Assembly: GCA_019448215.1 (NCBI GenBank)
Contig: CP080408.1
Coordinates: 930,001 to 994,000, forward strand
Direction of reading: 5' to 3'
From: Thalassovita mediterranea
GTDB lineage: Bacteria > Pseudomonadota > Alphaproteobacteria > Caulobacterales > Hyphomonadaceae
DNA length: 64,000 bases
Within the stretch, counting starts at the first letter, position 1; every line of letters starts with the position of its first letter. The notes below the pieces were generated by a model, which was given only the letters and a program-made list of their open reading frames with translations, made no database searches and was not told where the DNA came from. The position numbers and the translations under genes were made by a program. This document shows positions 8,531 through 17,667 of this stretch, one piece after another.

Positions 8531-9232
8531 TCATTCGGACGTTTGCCGGCGCACGGTTTTTGAGCGGTACATCGCCTCGTCGGCTGCCGCGATCAGGGCA
8601 TCGGCGCCCATCCGTCCATCCCATTGCACGATGCCGCAAGACGCGCCGAGCGCCACAGGCTCCCCCGTCCGGCCATCAGGCGCCGTAATCACCATGTCAC
8701 CGATAAGCTTGGTAAGCTCTTCGGTTTTCGCTTCCCCATCGCTGCGCAGGGCATGAGACAGGATCACGCCAAACTCGTCGCCGCCGAGACGCCCGATAAT
8801 GTCGGTCTCTCTTATATTTGCGTTGATGAGCTTGCAGATCGATTTGAGCGCCTTGTCACCCGTGGCATGACCAAAGCGGTCATTGACGAGCTTGAAGCGG
8901 TCAAGGTCGATATAGACGAGGCATAGCGAGCTGCCGTGCCTGCGGGACAAGGCCATCTCCCGCGAAAGCTCTCTTACAAAGGCGCGGCGATTGAAGACGG
9001 GGCAAAGCGCATCGCGGTCAGCAAGCGCTTCTGCAATGGACAGCGCCCTGTGCAGGCGCGCTTCCTGGCCTCGAAGGTAGAGCACCTCCTCGGCCAGCGC
9101 GCGCAACCCGGCATCCACCTGGGCATCAGCCGACTTCAGTGGAAGCTCGAGCGCCTCCAGCAGTTTTTCTGCCGGTGTCGCTGGCCGCCTGATCCTGCCG
9201 CCGCGGGCATGATGTTCGCCTGGTCTGTCCAT
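8531..9232 (-). CDS. GGDEF-domain diguanylate cyclase
   Basis: About 233 residues. A short helical N-terminal region (about 1-70) with no recognised sensor is followed by a complete GGDEF domain. The active-site signature is G-G-D-E-F at 150-154. An allosteric inhibition I-site R-x2-D (141-144) lies exactly five residues before it. The enzyme should make cyclic di-GMP from GTP, with product feedback. The start chosen is the ATG giving 'MDRPGEHH'; a longer frame reaches back towards purE but would overlap it. Confidence 0.9.
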   Translation of the reverse strand: MDRPGEHHARGGRIRRPATPAEKLLEALELPLKSADAQVDAGLRALAEEVLYLRGQEARLHRALSIAEALADRDALCPVFNRRAFVRELSREMALSRRHGSSLCLVYIDLDRFKLVNDRFGHATGDKALKSICKLINANIRETDIIGRLGGDEFGVILSHALRSDGEAKTEELTKLIGDMVITAPDGRTGEPVALGASCGIVQWDGRMGADALIAAADEAMYRSKTVRRQTSE

Positions 9233-9342
9233 ATACGGACTATAGGCGGTATCGGCCTTTCGGGCCAGCAGAACAGCGCGTCTTGACGCAAAAGGGCCGG
9301 CCTCTATGTTCTGCCGCTTCCTGAAAGAAGGGGCGCCAGAAA

Positions 9343-9834
9343 ATGAGTGCATCCCAACCTAGCGTCGGCGTGATCATGGGGAGCCAGTCGGACTGGCCCG
9401 TAATGAAGCTTGCCTGCGAGACACTCGAGCAGCTTGGCGTGACCCATGAGGCGCGCATCGTCTCTGCACATCGCACCCCTGAGCGCCTGACTGAATACGC
9501 CAAGAGCGCACGCGACCGCGGCCTTAAGGTTATTATCGCAGGCGCGGGCGGCGCCGCCCACCTGCCAGGCATGACCGCTGCCATGACCCCGCTTCCTGTG
9601 CTGGGCGTGCCCGTAAAATCACGCGCGCTGAAAGGCATGGATAGCCTTCTCTCCATCGTCCAGATGCCGAAAGGTGTCCCCGTTGGCACACTGGCAATCG
9701 GCGAAGCGGGCGCTGTCAACGCCGCCCTCCTTGCCGCGTCCATCATTGCGCTCAATGATAGCGACGTCGCCGCCAGGCTCGACGCCTATCGCAAGGCCCA
9801 GACCGATAGCGTCGGCGAGGCGCCAGAAGGATGA
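9343..9834 (+). CDS. purE: N5-carboxyaminoimidazole ribonucleotide mutase
   Basis: A 163-residue class I PurE. It has the N-terminal '[14 protein letters not shown]' phosphate-binding loop, 'SAHRTPERL' with the catalytic His, and '[12 protein letters not shown]'. It converts N5-CAIR to CAIR in purine synthesis. The stop codon overlaps the purK start (ATGA), so the two are translationally coupled. Confidence 0.96.
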   Translation: MSASQPSVGVIMGSQSDWPVMKLACETLEQLGVTHEARIVSAHRTPERLTEYAKSARDRGLKVIIAGAGGAAHLPGMTAAMTPLPVLGVPVKSRALKGMDSLLSIVQMPKGVPVGTLAIGEAGAVNAALLAASIIALNDSDVAARLDAYRKAQTDSVGEAPEG

Positions 9835-10904
9835 GCCCGCTTCCAGCTGGATCAGTGATCGGCATCCTCGGCGGCGGCCAGCTCGGCCGTATGCTGGCGA
9901 CGGCCGCTGCCCAGCTTGGTTTTGACGTGAACATCTTCTGCCCCGGTGAAAGCCCACCTGCTGCCCGCGTCGCCGCCGGTCACTGGGACGCAGACTATGA
10001 TGACGAAACCGCGCTCAGCGACTTTGCGGAAAATTGCGATGTCATCACCTATGAGTTCGAGAACATCCCCGTCGCATCGGTCGCTTACCTCGTTTCAAAA
10101 GGTGCGGTCGTCCGGCCCGGCGTCAAATCGCTGGAAGTCTCGCAGGACCGCCTGTCCGAGAAGCAGTTCCTCAACGCAATCGGGATTGAGACCGGCAAGT
10201 TTGCGCCGGTCGATAGCGTCGACCAGCTAAAAGCCGCGCTTGAAACGCTTGGCGGCGAAGGTCTCCTGAAGACCCGCCGCGACGGATATGATGGCAAGGG
10301 TCAGGTCCGCGTGAAGTCCGGCGACGACCTTGCCGCTGCCTGGAAGGAAATTGGTCAAGCACCTGCGATCCTCGAAGCGCTTGTCCCCTTTGAGCGTGAG
10401 ATCTCCGTCGTCATCGCGCGCGCTGTCGATGGCTCCATGACCGCGTTCGACCCCAGCAAGAACGACCATGAGAGCGGCATCCTCAAGCGCTCGACCGTGC
10501 CTTGCGGGCTTTCTGATGAGGTCATTGCGCACGGTCGCAAGCTTGCCGAAACACTAGCGACAGAGACCGGCCATGTCGGCGTCCTCGCCCTTGAGCTGTT
10601 CGTCCTGAAAGACGGCACGCTGCTCGCCAATGAGATGGCACCGCGCGTCCACAATTCCGGTCACTGGACCCCGGAAGCCTGCGCCACCGGCCAGTTTGAA
10701 CAGCACATCCGCGCTGTCGCCGGCTGGCCCCTCGCGCCCGTGACCCGTCACTTTGATGCCGAGATGGAAAACCTGCTCGGCGACGAGGCGCTCGCCCCGC
10801 CAGCTTCCTATCCGGACGGCACTGTGCTCACCCTCTATGGCAAGCGCGACGCCAAACCCGGCCGTAAGATGGGCCACATTGTCAGGCGCTTGCGCCCAGC
10901 CTAG
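9831..10904 (+). CDS. purK: 5-(carboxyamino)imidazole ribonucleotide synthase
   Basis: A 357-residue ATP-grasp enzyme. The N-terminal '[12 protein letters not shown]' is the PurK signature, the central ATP-grasp segment includes '[13 protein letters not shown]', and '[14 protein letters not shown]' is the strongly conserved C-terminal active-site segment. It makes N5-CAIR from AIR, bicarbonate and ATP, the step before PurE. It overlaps purE by four bases. Confidence 0.96.
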   Translation: MSPLPAGSVIGILGGGQLGRMLATAAAQLGFDVNIFCPGESPPAARVAAGHWDADYDDETALSDFAENCDVITYEFENIPVASVAYLVSKGAVVRPGVKSLEVSQDRLSEKQFLNAIGIETGKFAPVDSVDQLKAALETLGGEGLLKTRRDGYDGKGQVRVKSGDDLAAAWKEIGQAPAILEALVPFEREISVVIARAVDGSMTAFDPSKNDHESGILKRSTVPCGLSDEVIAHGRKLAETLATETGHVGVLALELFVLKDGTLLANEMAPRVHNSGHWTPEACATGQFEQHIRAVAGWPLAPVTRHFDAEMENLLGDEALAPPASYPDGTVLTLYGKRDAKPGRKMGHIVRRLRPA

Positions 10905-10935
10905 GTTTCGATTTGGGGCGCAGGGGGGACCGGAA

Positions 10936-11646
10936 ATGAAGAGAGCTATCTTCACTGCCTTGCCGGGCATTGCTCTCACCGTGATGGGCCTCGTTGCGCT
11001 GGCTGTTTTTCGATTTAGTTGGGCCTCTCTTCTCGTTGGACTGCCTCTGCTTGCGCTGGGGGGCGGCGTGCTCCTCGAAGCAAGGCAGACGCTTAAGGAA
11101 TCCGGCTCCGACGAGACGTGGAAAATCCTTCAGCCCGTGGGATCAGGCGGCCGCGTTACCTTCGCCCAGATCATCTTCACAATCTTCGGCGCGGGCGCGC
11201 TCATCATTGGTCTTGGAGTCATGAAGTTCGGGCTTGAGCAGCGGGCTGACTGGAAAGCGCTCGAAGCATCGGCGGAACGCGTGTCCGGCGTTGTCGTCCG
11301 CCAGCAAAGATATACGGGAGTCACGACACGCTACGGACAGGGCGACACTTACGCGCCCGTCATCCGCTACCGCGACTCCTCGGGACAGCTTCAGACCCAC
11401 GTATCCTCGAGCTATTCGAGCCCCCCGGCCTATGATCGCGGCGAGACCGTTGAGTTACTCGTACCCGACTGCACCGGCGGCGAGGAATGTGAACCGCGCC
11501 TGACCGGCGGCTTCGGTGAAGCCATGAGAACCTGGGGCGTCGCGCTCTTCGGACTGGTGTTCACCGTTGTCGGGCTAGGCCTCGTGATCCATCCACCAAA
11601 AGAGTTCGGAGATGGCAGCGCCGGAGGCGGCGGAGCCGACATCTGA
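10936..11646 (+). CDS. DUF3592-like membrane protein
   Basis: A 236-residue protein with two N-terminal membrane segments (about 5-45), one near 75-95 and one near 195-220. A periplasmic domain between the last two has the DUF3592 pattern: 'VSGVVVRQQ', then 'YAPVIRYRDSSG', then 'YDRGETVELLVPD'. It contains two Cys in the loop near 'DCTGGEECEP'. The ATG has GGGGGG upstream. It follows purK by 31 bases and may be read through from it. The family's function is unknown. Confidence 0.75.
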   Translation: MKRAIFTALPGIALTVMGLVALAVFRFSWASLLVGLPLLALGGGVLLEARQTLKESGSDETWKILQPVGSGGRVTFAQIIFTIFGAGALIIGLGVMKFGLEQRADWKALEASAERVSGVVVRQQRYTGVTTRYGQGDTYAPVIRYRDSSGQLQTHVSSSYSSPPAYDRGETVELLVPDCTGGEECEPRLTGGFGEAMRTWGVALFGLVFTVVGLGLVIHPPKEFGDGSAGGGGADI

Positions 11647-11675
11647 AGCCTCCGCCCCCCACGCGGCTTAGTCGG

Positions 11676-12134
11676 CTAGTCTGTCGGCTGCATCTCATTC
11701 TGATACCGCGAGACGAGCGTCACGATCATCACGGTGAGAGCATGGCTCGCCAGACCAACCGTCCACCACATCGCCGGAACAGCCATGAGCAGGATGTTCC
11801 GCTCGCTCACCCCGATTGCCGCGAAGATCAGCATGCCGAGCCCCCAGCTCCCAAGGTGAATCCAGAAGGACAGCTTCAGCGCGGCGACACCCTCGGCCCG
11901 GTGCTGCGTTGCCGCCTTGGCCGCTTGCGACTGCGCATCCACCGTCAGCGCCATGACATCGACATTGAACGCCGCCGCCAGCGCCTTGAGCGACTCACCA
12001 GAGGCCTGCTCACCCTTCTCGATGCGCTGGACGGTGCGAAGACCGATCCCGGCAAGCTCGGCCAGGTGCTCCTGCGACCAGTGCCGTTCCTCGCGCCAGC
12101 GCTTTATTTTCTCTGCATCGGCCCTGAATTGCAT
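11676..12134 (-). CDS. XRE-family HTH regulator fused to a two-TM membrane domain
   Basis: Residues 1-65 form an XRE helix-turn-helix ('HWSQEHLAELAGIGLRTVQR' followed by 'IEKG'). After a linker of about 25 residues come two hydrophobic segments (about 88-108 and 113-137) separated by a short turn. The layout suggests a DNA-binding protein anchored in the inner membrane with its N-terminus in the cytoplasm. No toxin or other partner gene overlaps it. Its target is unknown. Confidence 0.8.
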   Translation of the reverse strand: MQFRADAEKIKRWREERHWSQEHLAELAGIGLRTVQRIEKGEQASGESLKALAAAFNVDVMALTVDAQSQAAKAATQHRAEGVAALKLSFWIHLGSWGLGMLIFAAIGVSERNILLMAVPAMWWTVGLASHALTVMIVTLVSRYQNEMQPTD

Positions 12135-12281
12135 GACCCTCTTCCTTTCGGTTGGCTGTGTTTAAACTGAGCCGCAAGAAAAGCCCAAACACGCACCGTC
12201 AGGCCACGCCACCGGGGCGTCACCTACCCGCCACCGGCCTGCCAGACCCACGCCAGGGGCATAAGATCTGCCCGGTCCGGC

Positions 12282-13220
12282 CTAGTATTTATATTTCACA
12301 TTGAACCGCAGGATCCTGTCGAGGCTTTCGCTCTTCAGCGGCGGATTGGACTCATAACGCACATCATATGAGACGCCGGCCTGCACATGGTCGGACACGT
12401 CTGCATTCATGCGCAGCGTTGGGTGCACTGTAGAGGTCGGCCCTGAGAAGTTGACCTTTGTGTCCAGCTCCAGCGTCCAGTCCTCATCGATCAGCCAGTC
12501 GAACTCAGCGGCGCCGTATAGACCGATGGAGCCGACCGTGCCTTCCTTCTTGGCGATATCGAGGAAGCGGTAACCGGGGCCGAACTCGCTGCGCAGCGTC
12601 ATGGCCGCACTTTGAATGAGATACGCACCCGCGCCGACGCCCGCGAATGCATCCGTCTCGAACCCGGCAAAATCATCGCGCGCGAAAGAGCCGCGCACAT
12701 AGCCGAAATACGCATCGGTCCAGAGCGTATCGAGCTGATAGGAAGCGCCCCAATTGTTCTGGCTGTCCACCCCATTGGCCTCGGCCATGTTCGCATAGGT
12801 CTCCAGACGGTGGATCTGCGAACGCCGCTTCAGGTTCAGCTTGCCATGCAAGCCCAGAAACAGCGTGTCCGTGTTGCCCTTGGTCTCGGCCGCGCTCAGC
12901 GAAATCTCACCATTGCGGTCCTCCCAATAGCCTGCCCGCTCAAACCGCGCAGGCTTCGGGGCTGGCACCACCAGAGGCTGGATGCGCAGTGGCTCTACGG
13001 GCAGGCTCAGATCTTCGACAACGGCGTCAATCTTCGCAGCATGCTGCGGATAGGCCATCTTTGCCGCAGCAATCACAGCCTCCAGCTGGGCGGGATCGCG
13101 CGTGTTCATCGCCGCCGATATCATCCGGTGAACCGCGCGAGGCAGCTCTTCAACGTCTGGGCTGATAATGGCAGGGGCTGCGCCACCAGCGATTGCTGGC
13201 GCAAGTAAAAGGTCGAACAT
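12282..13220 (-). CDS. DUF481 family outer-membrane beta-barrel protein
   Basis: A 312-residue protein with a hydrophobic, alanine-rich N-terminus, a helical segment (about 25-75) and then a C-terminal beta-rich domain. 'GNGEISLSAAETKGNTDT' marks the start of the DUF481 (YdiY-like) domain. The chain ends with an aromatic pair typical of outer-membrane barrels ('FNVKYKY'). DUF481 proteins are salt- or stress-associated outer-membrane proteins without a defined activity. The signal peptide is short and atypical, so the true start may differ. Confidence 0.8.
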   Translation of the reverse strand: MFDLLLAPAIAGGAAPAIISPDVEELPRAVHRMISAAMNTRDPAQLEAVIAAAKMAYPQHAAKIDAVVEDLSLPVEPLRIQPLVVPAPKPARFERAGYWEDRNGEISLSAAETKGNTDTLFLGLHGKLNLKRRSQIHRLETYANMAEANGVDSQNNWGASYQLDTLWTDAYFGYVRGSFARDDFAGFETDAFAGVGAGAYLIQSAAMTLRSEFGPGYRFLDIAKKEGTVGSIGLYGAAEFDWLIDEDWTLELDTKVNFSGPTSTVHPTLRMNADVSDHVQAGVSYDVRYESNPPLKSESLDRILRFNVKYKY

Positions 13221-13256
13221 GCCTTCAATCCGGTCTGATTGGGTCGTGCGGCCCTC

Positions 13257-13892
13257 TTACCCGGTGTCTCCCCGCCCGCGCAACCTGTCCAGCAGCTCAA
13301 GACCGGGCTTGGCAATCTTTGAGCCCCACTTGCCAAAGGTCATCGCATTCTGAAGGCGCTTCTCGATGAAGGCATCAAGGTCGGCTTCATCCGGCTCATT
13401 CTGCCAATAAAGCACGATAGGCGGGAGTACGGCTGACAGAAGGCCGCGCTTGGTTTCGCGGTTATAATCCGTCGCCGTATCGCCTGCCGCCGTCCAGATC
13501 GCATCGGCGGTCTTCCAGGTCCTGTGCGCCGCATCTGGCGTATTCCACGGCAGGAAGCCGCGCGCCGAGGCTCGTTTCACCGCCTCGCGGTGCGGCTCCA
13601 GCGCGCCAAGCCACGCCTTCACGCCTTCAGCCACTTTCTCATGCGTGCGCAGGTCTGAGAGGTCGCTCTCTGCCAGCGCTGCCAGCATGTCTTCCTCGGC
13701 CCGGTCGAAGAACCGCTCGACAAGATCGCCGATGCCATTTGGCGCCGCGAGTGCAGCTTCATCGGAACTTATCCCGGCCTCGCGCATTGATGTCGTATAG
13801 GCTTGGTCCGTCCAGCCCATGTCAGCGACATGCGGCAGCAGGCATTCCAGCCATTTATCCTGTAGTCGTATCGACGGGCGTTCTGCTGTCAT
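13257..13892 (-). CDS. COQ9 family ubiquinone biosynthesis protein
   Basis: A 211-residue all-helical protein with the COQ9 pattern: N-terminal TetR-like helices, then 'NYxRETKRGLLSAVLP', 'LYWQNE' and 'LDAFIEKRLQNAM'. In mitochondria COQ9 binds lipid and supports COQ7 in ubiquinone synthesis; bacterial members are assumed to do the same. It is divergent from rpsU, an arrangement seen in other alphaproteobacteria. Confidence 0.88.
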   Translation of the reverse strand: MTAERPSIRLQDKWLECLLPHVADMGWTDQAYTTSMREAGISSDEAALAAPNGIGDLVERFFDRAEEDMLAALAESDLSDLRTHEKVAEGVKAWLGALEPHREAVKRASARGFLPWNTPDAAHRTWKTADAIWTAAGDTATDYNRETKRGLLSAVLPPIVLYWQNEPDEADLDAFIEKRLQNAMTFGKWGSKIAKPGLELLDRLRGRGDTG

Positions 13893-14011
13893 TGCTGGCT
13901 CCGGGAGTAGGCAAGCTCAAAAATTGGTGTTATAGGCGCGCCTTCACAAGTATCTGATCACGCCAGACTATGTCCCAGTTGGCTCTACCGGCTGGGAAAA
14001 CAAATGGAGAT

Positions 14012-14227
14012 TTGACCATCGTACAGATCGTCGTCCGCGACAACAATGTCGAACAAGCCCTTCGCGCACTGAAGAAAAAGATGCAGCGTGAGGGTCTCTT
14101 CCGGGAAATGAAATCCCGCACGCATTTCGAAAAGCCTTCCGAAAAGAAGGCCCGCCAGAAGGCGGAAGCTGTGCGCCGCGCTCGCAAACTTGCTCGTAAG
14201 CGCGCCCAGCGCGAGGGTCTGGCCTAG
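14012..14227 (+). CDS. rpsU: 30S ribosomal protein S21
   Basis: The basic C-terminus and the core '[20 protein letters not shown]' identify S21. The start is unusual: where homologues begin M-V-Q-I there is an ATC codon (14018), with GGAG eight bases upstream. The nearest accepted start codon in frame is TTG at 14012, used here, but its GGAG is only two bases away. A far upstream ATG (13970) lacks a ribosome site and would add 14 residues. An ATGGAGATTTGA mini-frame overlaps the region. The 3' end carries a strong terminator. Confidence 0.9.
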   Translation: MTIVQIVVRDNNVEQALRALKKKMQREGLFREMKSRTHFEKPSEKKARQKAEAVRRARKLARKRAQREGLA

Positions 14228-14255
14228 AACCAGACCGCCAATCTGGCGTGAAATC

Positions 14256-14287
14256 AGCCCCTTCGGCCTTGGCCGGAGGGGCTTTTT
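14256..14287 (+). terminator. Rho-independent terminator of rpsU
   Basis: AGCCCCTTCGGCC pairs with GGCCGGAGGGGCT (one G-U) around a two-base gap and is followed by five T. It lies 29 bases after the rpsU stop codon. Confidence 0.9.
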
Positions 14288-14297
14288 CATGTCTGGA

Positions 14298-14423
14298 GCT
14301 GCCCCCTTCGACCGCTTCGCGGCCACTTCCCCCGCTCGCGGGGGAAGGTAGAAACCAATATTGATGCTGTATGTCCTCCCCCGTTCACGGGGGAGGTGCC
14401 GGCAGGCGGAGGGGGCGAAGCAG
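14298..14423. repeat. Two inverted copies of a C/G-run palindromic repeat
   Basis: Copy one (about 14298-14351) carries TTCCCCC and GGGGGAA around a six-base loop. Copy two (about 14372-14423) carries CCTCCCCC and GGGGGAGG. Read on opposite strands, the two copies align over about 45 bases, including a trailing GC-rich arm ending in AGGGGGC. They are separated by roughly 20 bases of AT-rich spacer. The pair fills the gap between rpsU and the convergent ABC permease gene and touches the latter's stop codon. Confidence 0.75.
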
Positions 14424-14425
14424 AC

Positions 14426-15883
14426 CTAAGCCTTCGACTTCTTCCCCGGCACCAGCTTGCCGAACCATTTGCCGACATCGCCGACACCTGCGCCATGCAC
14501 AGCGCCCGCGCGGTACACGCGCGAGGCGAGCCACAGGACCAGAAGCGAGGCTGCAACCATCAGGACGAGCAGTCCTGCAATCTCCCAGAGCGGCATCACC
14601 GTCGGAATGCGCAGGATCAGCAGGAAGGGCGTAAACACCGGCACCCAGCTCATCACCGCGATCAGCGGCGATTCCGGATCGGAAATCGCGACAGTGATCA
14701 TGAACATCGGCACCATCAGCATCACGATCAGCGGCGTCATCAGCGTCTGCGCTTCCTGGATCGTGTCACAGAGCGAGCCGAGCGCGAGGAAGATCGCGCC
14801 ATACATAAGATAGCCAAGCACGAAGCTGAGCAGCGCCGGCAGCAAAAGCTGGATGTCCCCCACAGAGCCAAGCACCGTGAAGATCGGCCCGCGTATGCCC
14901 GGATCGATCATGTCGCCAAACGCCGTGGCGAGGACCGTCGTGCCGATCGCCCAGACGCCCATCAGCGTCAGTGCCACGGCCAGAACGGCGAGCAGCTTGC
15001 CCGCCAGCATATGCGGCAGCTTCACAGAGGTCAGAAGGCTGTCGAAAATCTTGTTGGAGCGCTCCTCGATCGTCCCCATCAGAAGGTAATTCACGACCGA
15101 GAAGATCAGAAACCACAGCATGAACGCCATCAGGATGGAAGCGTAGAAAGGTGCCCTGTCGGCCATGGTCACCTGTGAGCCGCCCTCAGCCGAAGCCGGG
15201 CGGGCCCGGCGTTCGGTCACGGGCCGCGTTTCCTGGCTGGCACGATTCAGGAGCGCTGGATCGACGCCCGCACTCTCAAAGATGCGCCGCTCAGCCAGCG
15301 TCCGCTCCGCAGCTTTTGCCCGCCGCAGCAGCGTGTCGGCGGTGACGTTCTCGCTCCAGTATTCAATCTCACCATCGCCGTCCGGCACGAAGATCGCGGC
15401 AAAGAGCGGCAGCGGCCCTTCAGGCGTATCGATCAGCTGCTCGCCAAGAAGGTAAGGCGTGATCGCGTCCTGCGTGTTTGCCGGTGCTGGGACCTGCACA
15501 AAGCCCGGCTGCGGCAGCTCAAAGGCAGGCGCGCCAGCCCGCTCCAACGCATCCTCGACAGATGCGCCATCGGCGAGCGCCGTATCGAACGTCACCAGCG
15601 CCTCATTGGGCTCAGCAGTGCCCATGACGCTTGCCGGGTCCAGGGACAGCCTCGCCATCTCCACCCGGTTTTCATTGAGCTCGGCATCAAGCACGGTCGA
15701 GAAGGCATCACCGCTCTCGATAACCGCGAAGTAGCGCGTCGGCTGTGAATTCTCCGCCCAGGTCGGCGCCATCATGGCGACGGCCAACAGTAGCGGCGTA
15801 AGCAACAGGCCGAGCCAGAAGCCCCAGGCCTGCACATAGCCAAGATAGTCTCGGCGGGCGACGAGATAGATGGAACGGATCAT
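14426..15883 (-). CDS. ABC-2 type exporter permease (NatB-like)
   Basis: A 485-residue permease. One N-terminal membrane segment (about 18-40) is followed by a large periplasmic domain (about 45-245) and then five or six membrane segments to the C-terminus. 'NYLLMGTIEERSNKIFDSLLTS' is the conserved ABC-2 coupling segment. This layout matches NatB-type Na+ or drug exporters. Its start overlaps the stop of the ATPase gene (ATGA), so the two make one transporter. The substrate cannot be read from the sequence. Confidence 0.85.
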   Translation of the reverse strand: MIRSIYLVARRDYLGYVQAWGFWLGLLLTPLLLAVAMMAPTWAENSQPTRYFAVIESGDAFSTVLDAELNENRVEMARLSLDPASVMGTAEPNEALVTFDTALADGASVEDALERAGAPAFELPQPGFVQVPAPANTQDAITPYLLGEQLIDTPEGPLPLFAAIFVPDGDGEIEYWSENVTADTLLRRAKAAERTLAERRIFESAGVDPALLNRASQETRPVTERRARPASAEGGSQVTMADRAPFYASILMAFMLWFLIFSVVNYLLMGTIEERSNKIFDSLLTSVKLPHMLAGKLLAVLAVALTLMGVWAIGTTVLATAFGDMIDPGIRGPIFTVLGSVGDIQLLLPALLSFVLGYLMYGAIFLALGSLCDTIQEAQTLMTPLIVMLMVPMFMITVAISDPESPLIAVMSWVPVFTPFLLILRIPTVMPLWEIAGLLVLMVAASLLVLWLASRVYRAGAVHGAGVGDVGKWFGKLVPGKKSKA

Positions 15884-16842
15884 GCGACTTTCCTCGCAGC
15901 ATCACCAGCAAGCGACTGGCGAAGGTCTTCAGCTTCGGCTTCAGAGACGAGCGACACGAAGACGTCGCGCAGACGCGCTTCTTCCGGCCTGAAACTCGTA
16001 ATTGGCGCCCCGGCATCGATCGCGGCGCGTAGGGCATCCTGCGCATCCACACCGGCAGGCAGCTTGACCCGCCAGACATCGCCGCTGCGCTCATTGATTT
16101 CAAAGCCTTTGGGTTTCAGCGCCGCATCAAGGTCGAACCCTTCAGACACGCCGATCAGCACAGCGCGGCCGAGCGCACCGAACGCCTCGTCCAGCGTACC
16201 ATCGAACACCTTGCGCCCGCGCGCCATCATCACGATGGAGTCGCACAGCCGTTCGGCATGCTCCATCACATGGGTTGAGAACAGGATCGTCGCGCCGCGC
16301 TTGTGCTCCTCAATGATCATGTCTTCCAGCCCCTGCTGGTTGACCGGGTCGAGCCCGGAAAATGGCTCATCGAGGATCAGGAAGTCCGGCTGGTGCGCCA
16401 GCGAGGACAGGATCTGCACCTTCTGCGACATGCCCTTTGAAAGCTTCGACACACGCGAGCGGGCAAACTCTCCAAGACCCATACGCTCAAGCAGTTCATC
16501 GGCACGCTTGCGGCTTTCGCTCGCGCTCAAGCCCTTCAGCCGCGCAAAATAGGAGATGGTCGCCCGCGCGGTCATCTTCTTGTAGAGGCCGCGCTCCTCA
16601 GGAAGGAAGCCGACATGGCGCAGGCTTTCAATGTTTGGCGAGGCTCCGAAAAGATTGACCTTCCCCTCATCCGGGCTCAGCACACCGAGCGCCATGCGCA
16701 GGCTGGTCGACTTGCCCGCACCGTTCGGACCAAGAAAGCCGACAATGCTGCCCTTCGGCACACTCATGCTCAGGTCGCGGACCGCCGTGAAAGCGCCAAA
16801 GCGTTTCGTCACGGCGTCCAGTTCGAGTGGCGCAGGCCCCAT
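15880..16842 (-). CDS. ABC transporter ATP-binding protein (NatA-like)
   Basis: A 320-residue ATPase with Walker A 'GPNGAGKST', signature 'LSKGMSQKVQ', Walker B 'LILDEPFSGLDP' and a switch His in 'STHVMEHAE'. About 90 extra C-terminal residues form a regulatory domain, common in exporters of the DrrA/NatA group. It pairs with the downstream permease, with which it overlaps by four bases. Confidence 0.9.
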   Translation of the reverse strand: MGPAPLELDAVTKRFGAFTAVRDLSMSVPKGSIVGFLGPNGAGKSTSLRMALGVLSPDEGKVNLFGASPNIESLRHVGFLPEERGLYKKMTARATISYFARLKGLSASESRKRADELLERMGLGEFARSRVSKLSKGMSQKVQILSSLAHQPDFLILDEPFSGLDPVNQQGLEDMIIEEHKRGATILFSTHVMEHAERLCDSIVMMARGRKVFDGTLDEAFGALGRAVLIGVSEGFDLDAALKPKGFEINERSGDVWRVKLPAGVDAQDALRAAIDAGAPITSFRPEEARLRDVFVSLVSEAEAEDLRQSLAGDAARKVA

Positions 16843-16945
16843 AATCCCTCCGGGAAGACTAAAACTTCTCGACTATCGATAAACCAAACCGAGGTTTCCT
16901 GGCTAGCCCTTGCCAAGACTTAAAACAGCGCGCAGGCTCCGTCCC

Positions 16946-17200
16946 ATGAAGCCTCGTATGGGTCAGGGAACGGGACGTGCCTCAACGCCTTACAGCGCTG
17001 GCACCGACATGGGCGAGACGCACACGATCGGCGCGACTAGTATCGACAGGGACGAAGAACTCCAGCGCGTCGAGGCCGCATTAAAGCGCCTTGATCGCGG
17101 GCAGTTCGGCCATTGCCTCTATTGCGGCGACCGGATCGACCTTGAGCGCTTACAGCATGACCCCGCCGTCGAAAGCTGCGATACATGCGAGGAAGACTAG
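16946..17200 (+). CDS. Short DksA/TraR-type zinc-finger protein
   Basis: The C-terminal half has the DksA/TraR zinc finger, C-x2-C (in 'HCLYCGD') and C-x2-C ('SCDTCE'), preceded by one helix 'RDEELQRVEAALKRLDRG'. The long N-terminal coiled coil that lets DksA enter the RNA polymerase channel is missing. The start is uncertain: ATG at 16946 is used, with alternatives at TTG 16910 and ATG 16958. It probably acts on RNA polymerase or as a small zinc protein; which is not known. Confidence 0.75.
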   Translation: MKPRMGQGTGRASTPYSAGTDMGETHTIGATSIDRDEELQRVEAALKRLDRGQFGHCLYCGDRIDLERLQHDPAVESCDTCEED

Positions 17201-17241
17201 GCCCGCCTCCTTCAGGCAGACTTTAATCAGGATAGAACATC

Positions 17242-17661
17242 ATGACAGCTAACTGCCTCTGCGGCTCGGTCAGCGTGACCATCGACGCAAAGCCGGACTT
17301 CATCTTCGACTGCAATTGCAGCCTCTGCCGCAAGACGGGCAGCGCCTGGGGCTATTTCAAGCCTGAAGCGGTGACTACCGACGGCGAGACCGTCGGATAT
17401 GCGCGCAGCGACAAGACGCTCGCCGCCGTAGACGTTCATTCCTGCAAATGCTGCGGGGCGACAACGCACTGGGTCCGCACCGACGCCTTCAGGGACACGC
17501 ACAAGGTCAACGACATGGTGGGCGTCAACATGCGCCTCTTCGACCCTGACCTTCTGGACGGCGTGCCGGTCCAGTTCCCGGACGGAAAAAACTGGACCGG
17601 TGAAGGCGCTTTCGGCTTCAGGCGCGACGGCTTCACGATAGGGCACGACGCCCGCTGGTAA
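17242..17661 (+). CDS. GFA family (Mss4-like fold) zinc protein
   Basis: A 139-residue protein with the cysteine pattern of the GFA/centromere-V family: 'CLCGSV', 'CNCSLCRKTGS' and 'CKCCG'. These ligands bind zinc in the Mss4-like fold. The family was named after the claimed glutathione-dependent formaldehyde-activating enzyme, but most members have no proven activity. It follows the DksA-like gene by 41 bases and may share its transcript. Confidence 0.88.
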   Translation: MTANCLCGSVSVTIDAKPDFIFDCNCSLCRKTGSAWGYFKPEAVTTDGETVGYARSDKTLAAVDVHSCKCCGATTHWVRTDAFRDTHKVNDMVGVNMRLFDPDLLDGVPVQFPDGKNWTGEGAFGFRRDGFTIGHDARW

Positions 17662-17667
17662 GCCGGA

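Noticed and set aside
11676-12134. XRE protein as an antitoxin
   Set aside because: No small toxin gene is adjacent or overlapping, and the protein has a membrane domain.
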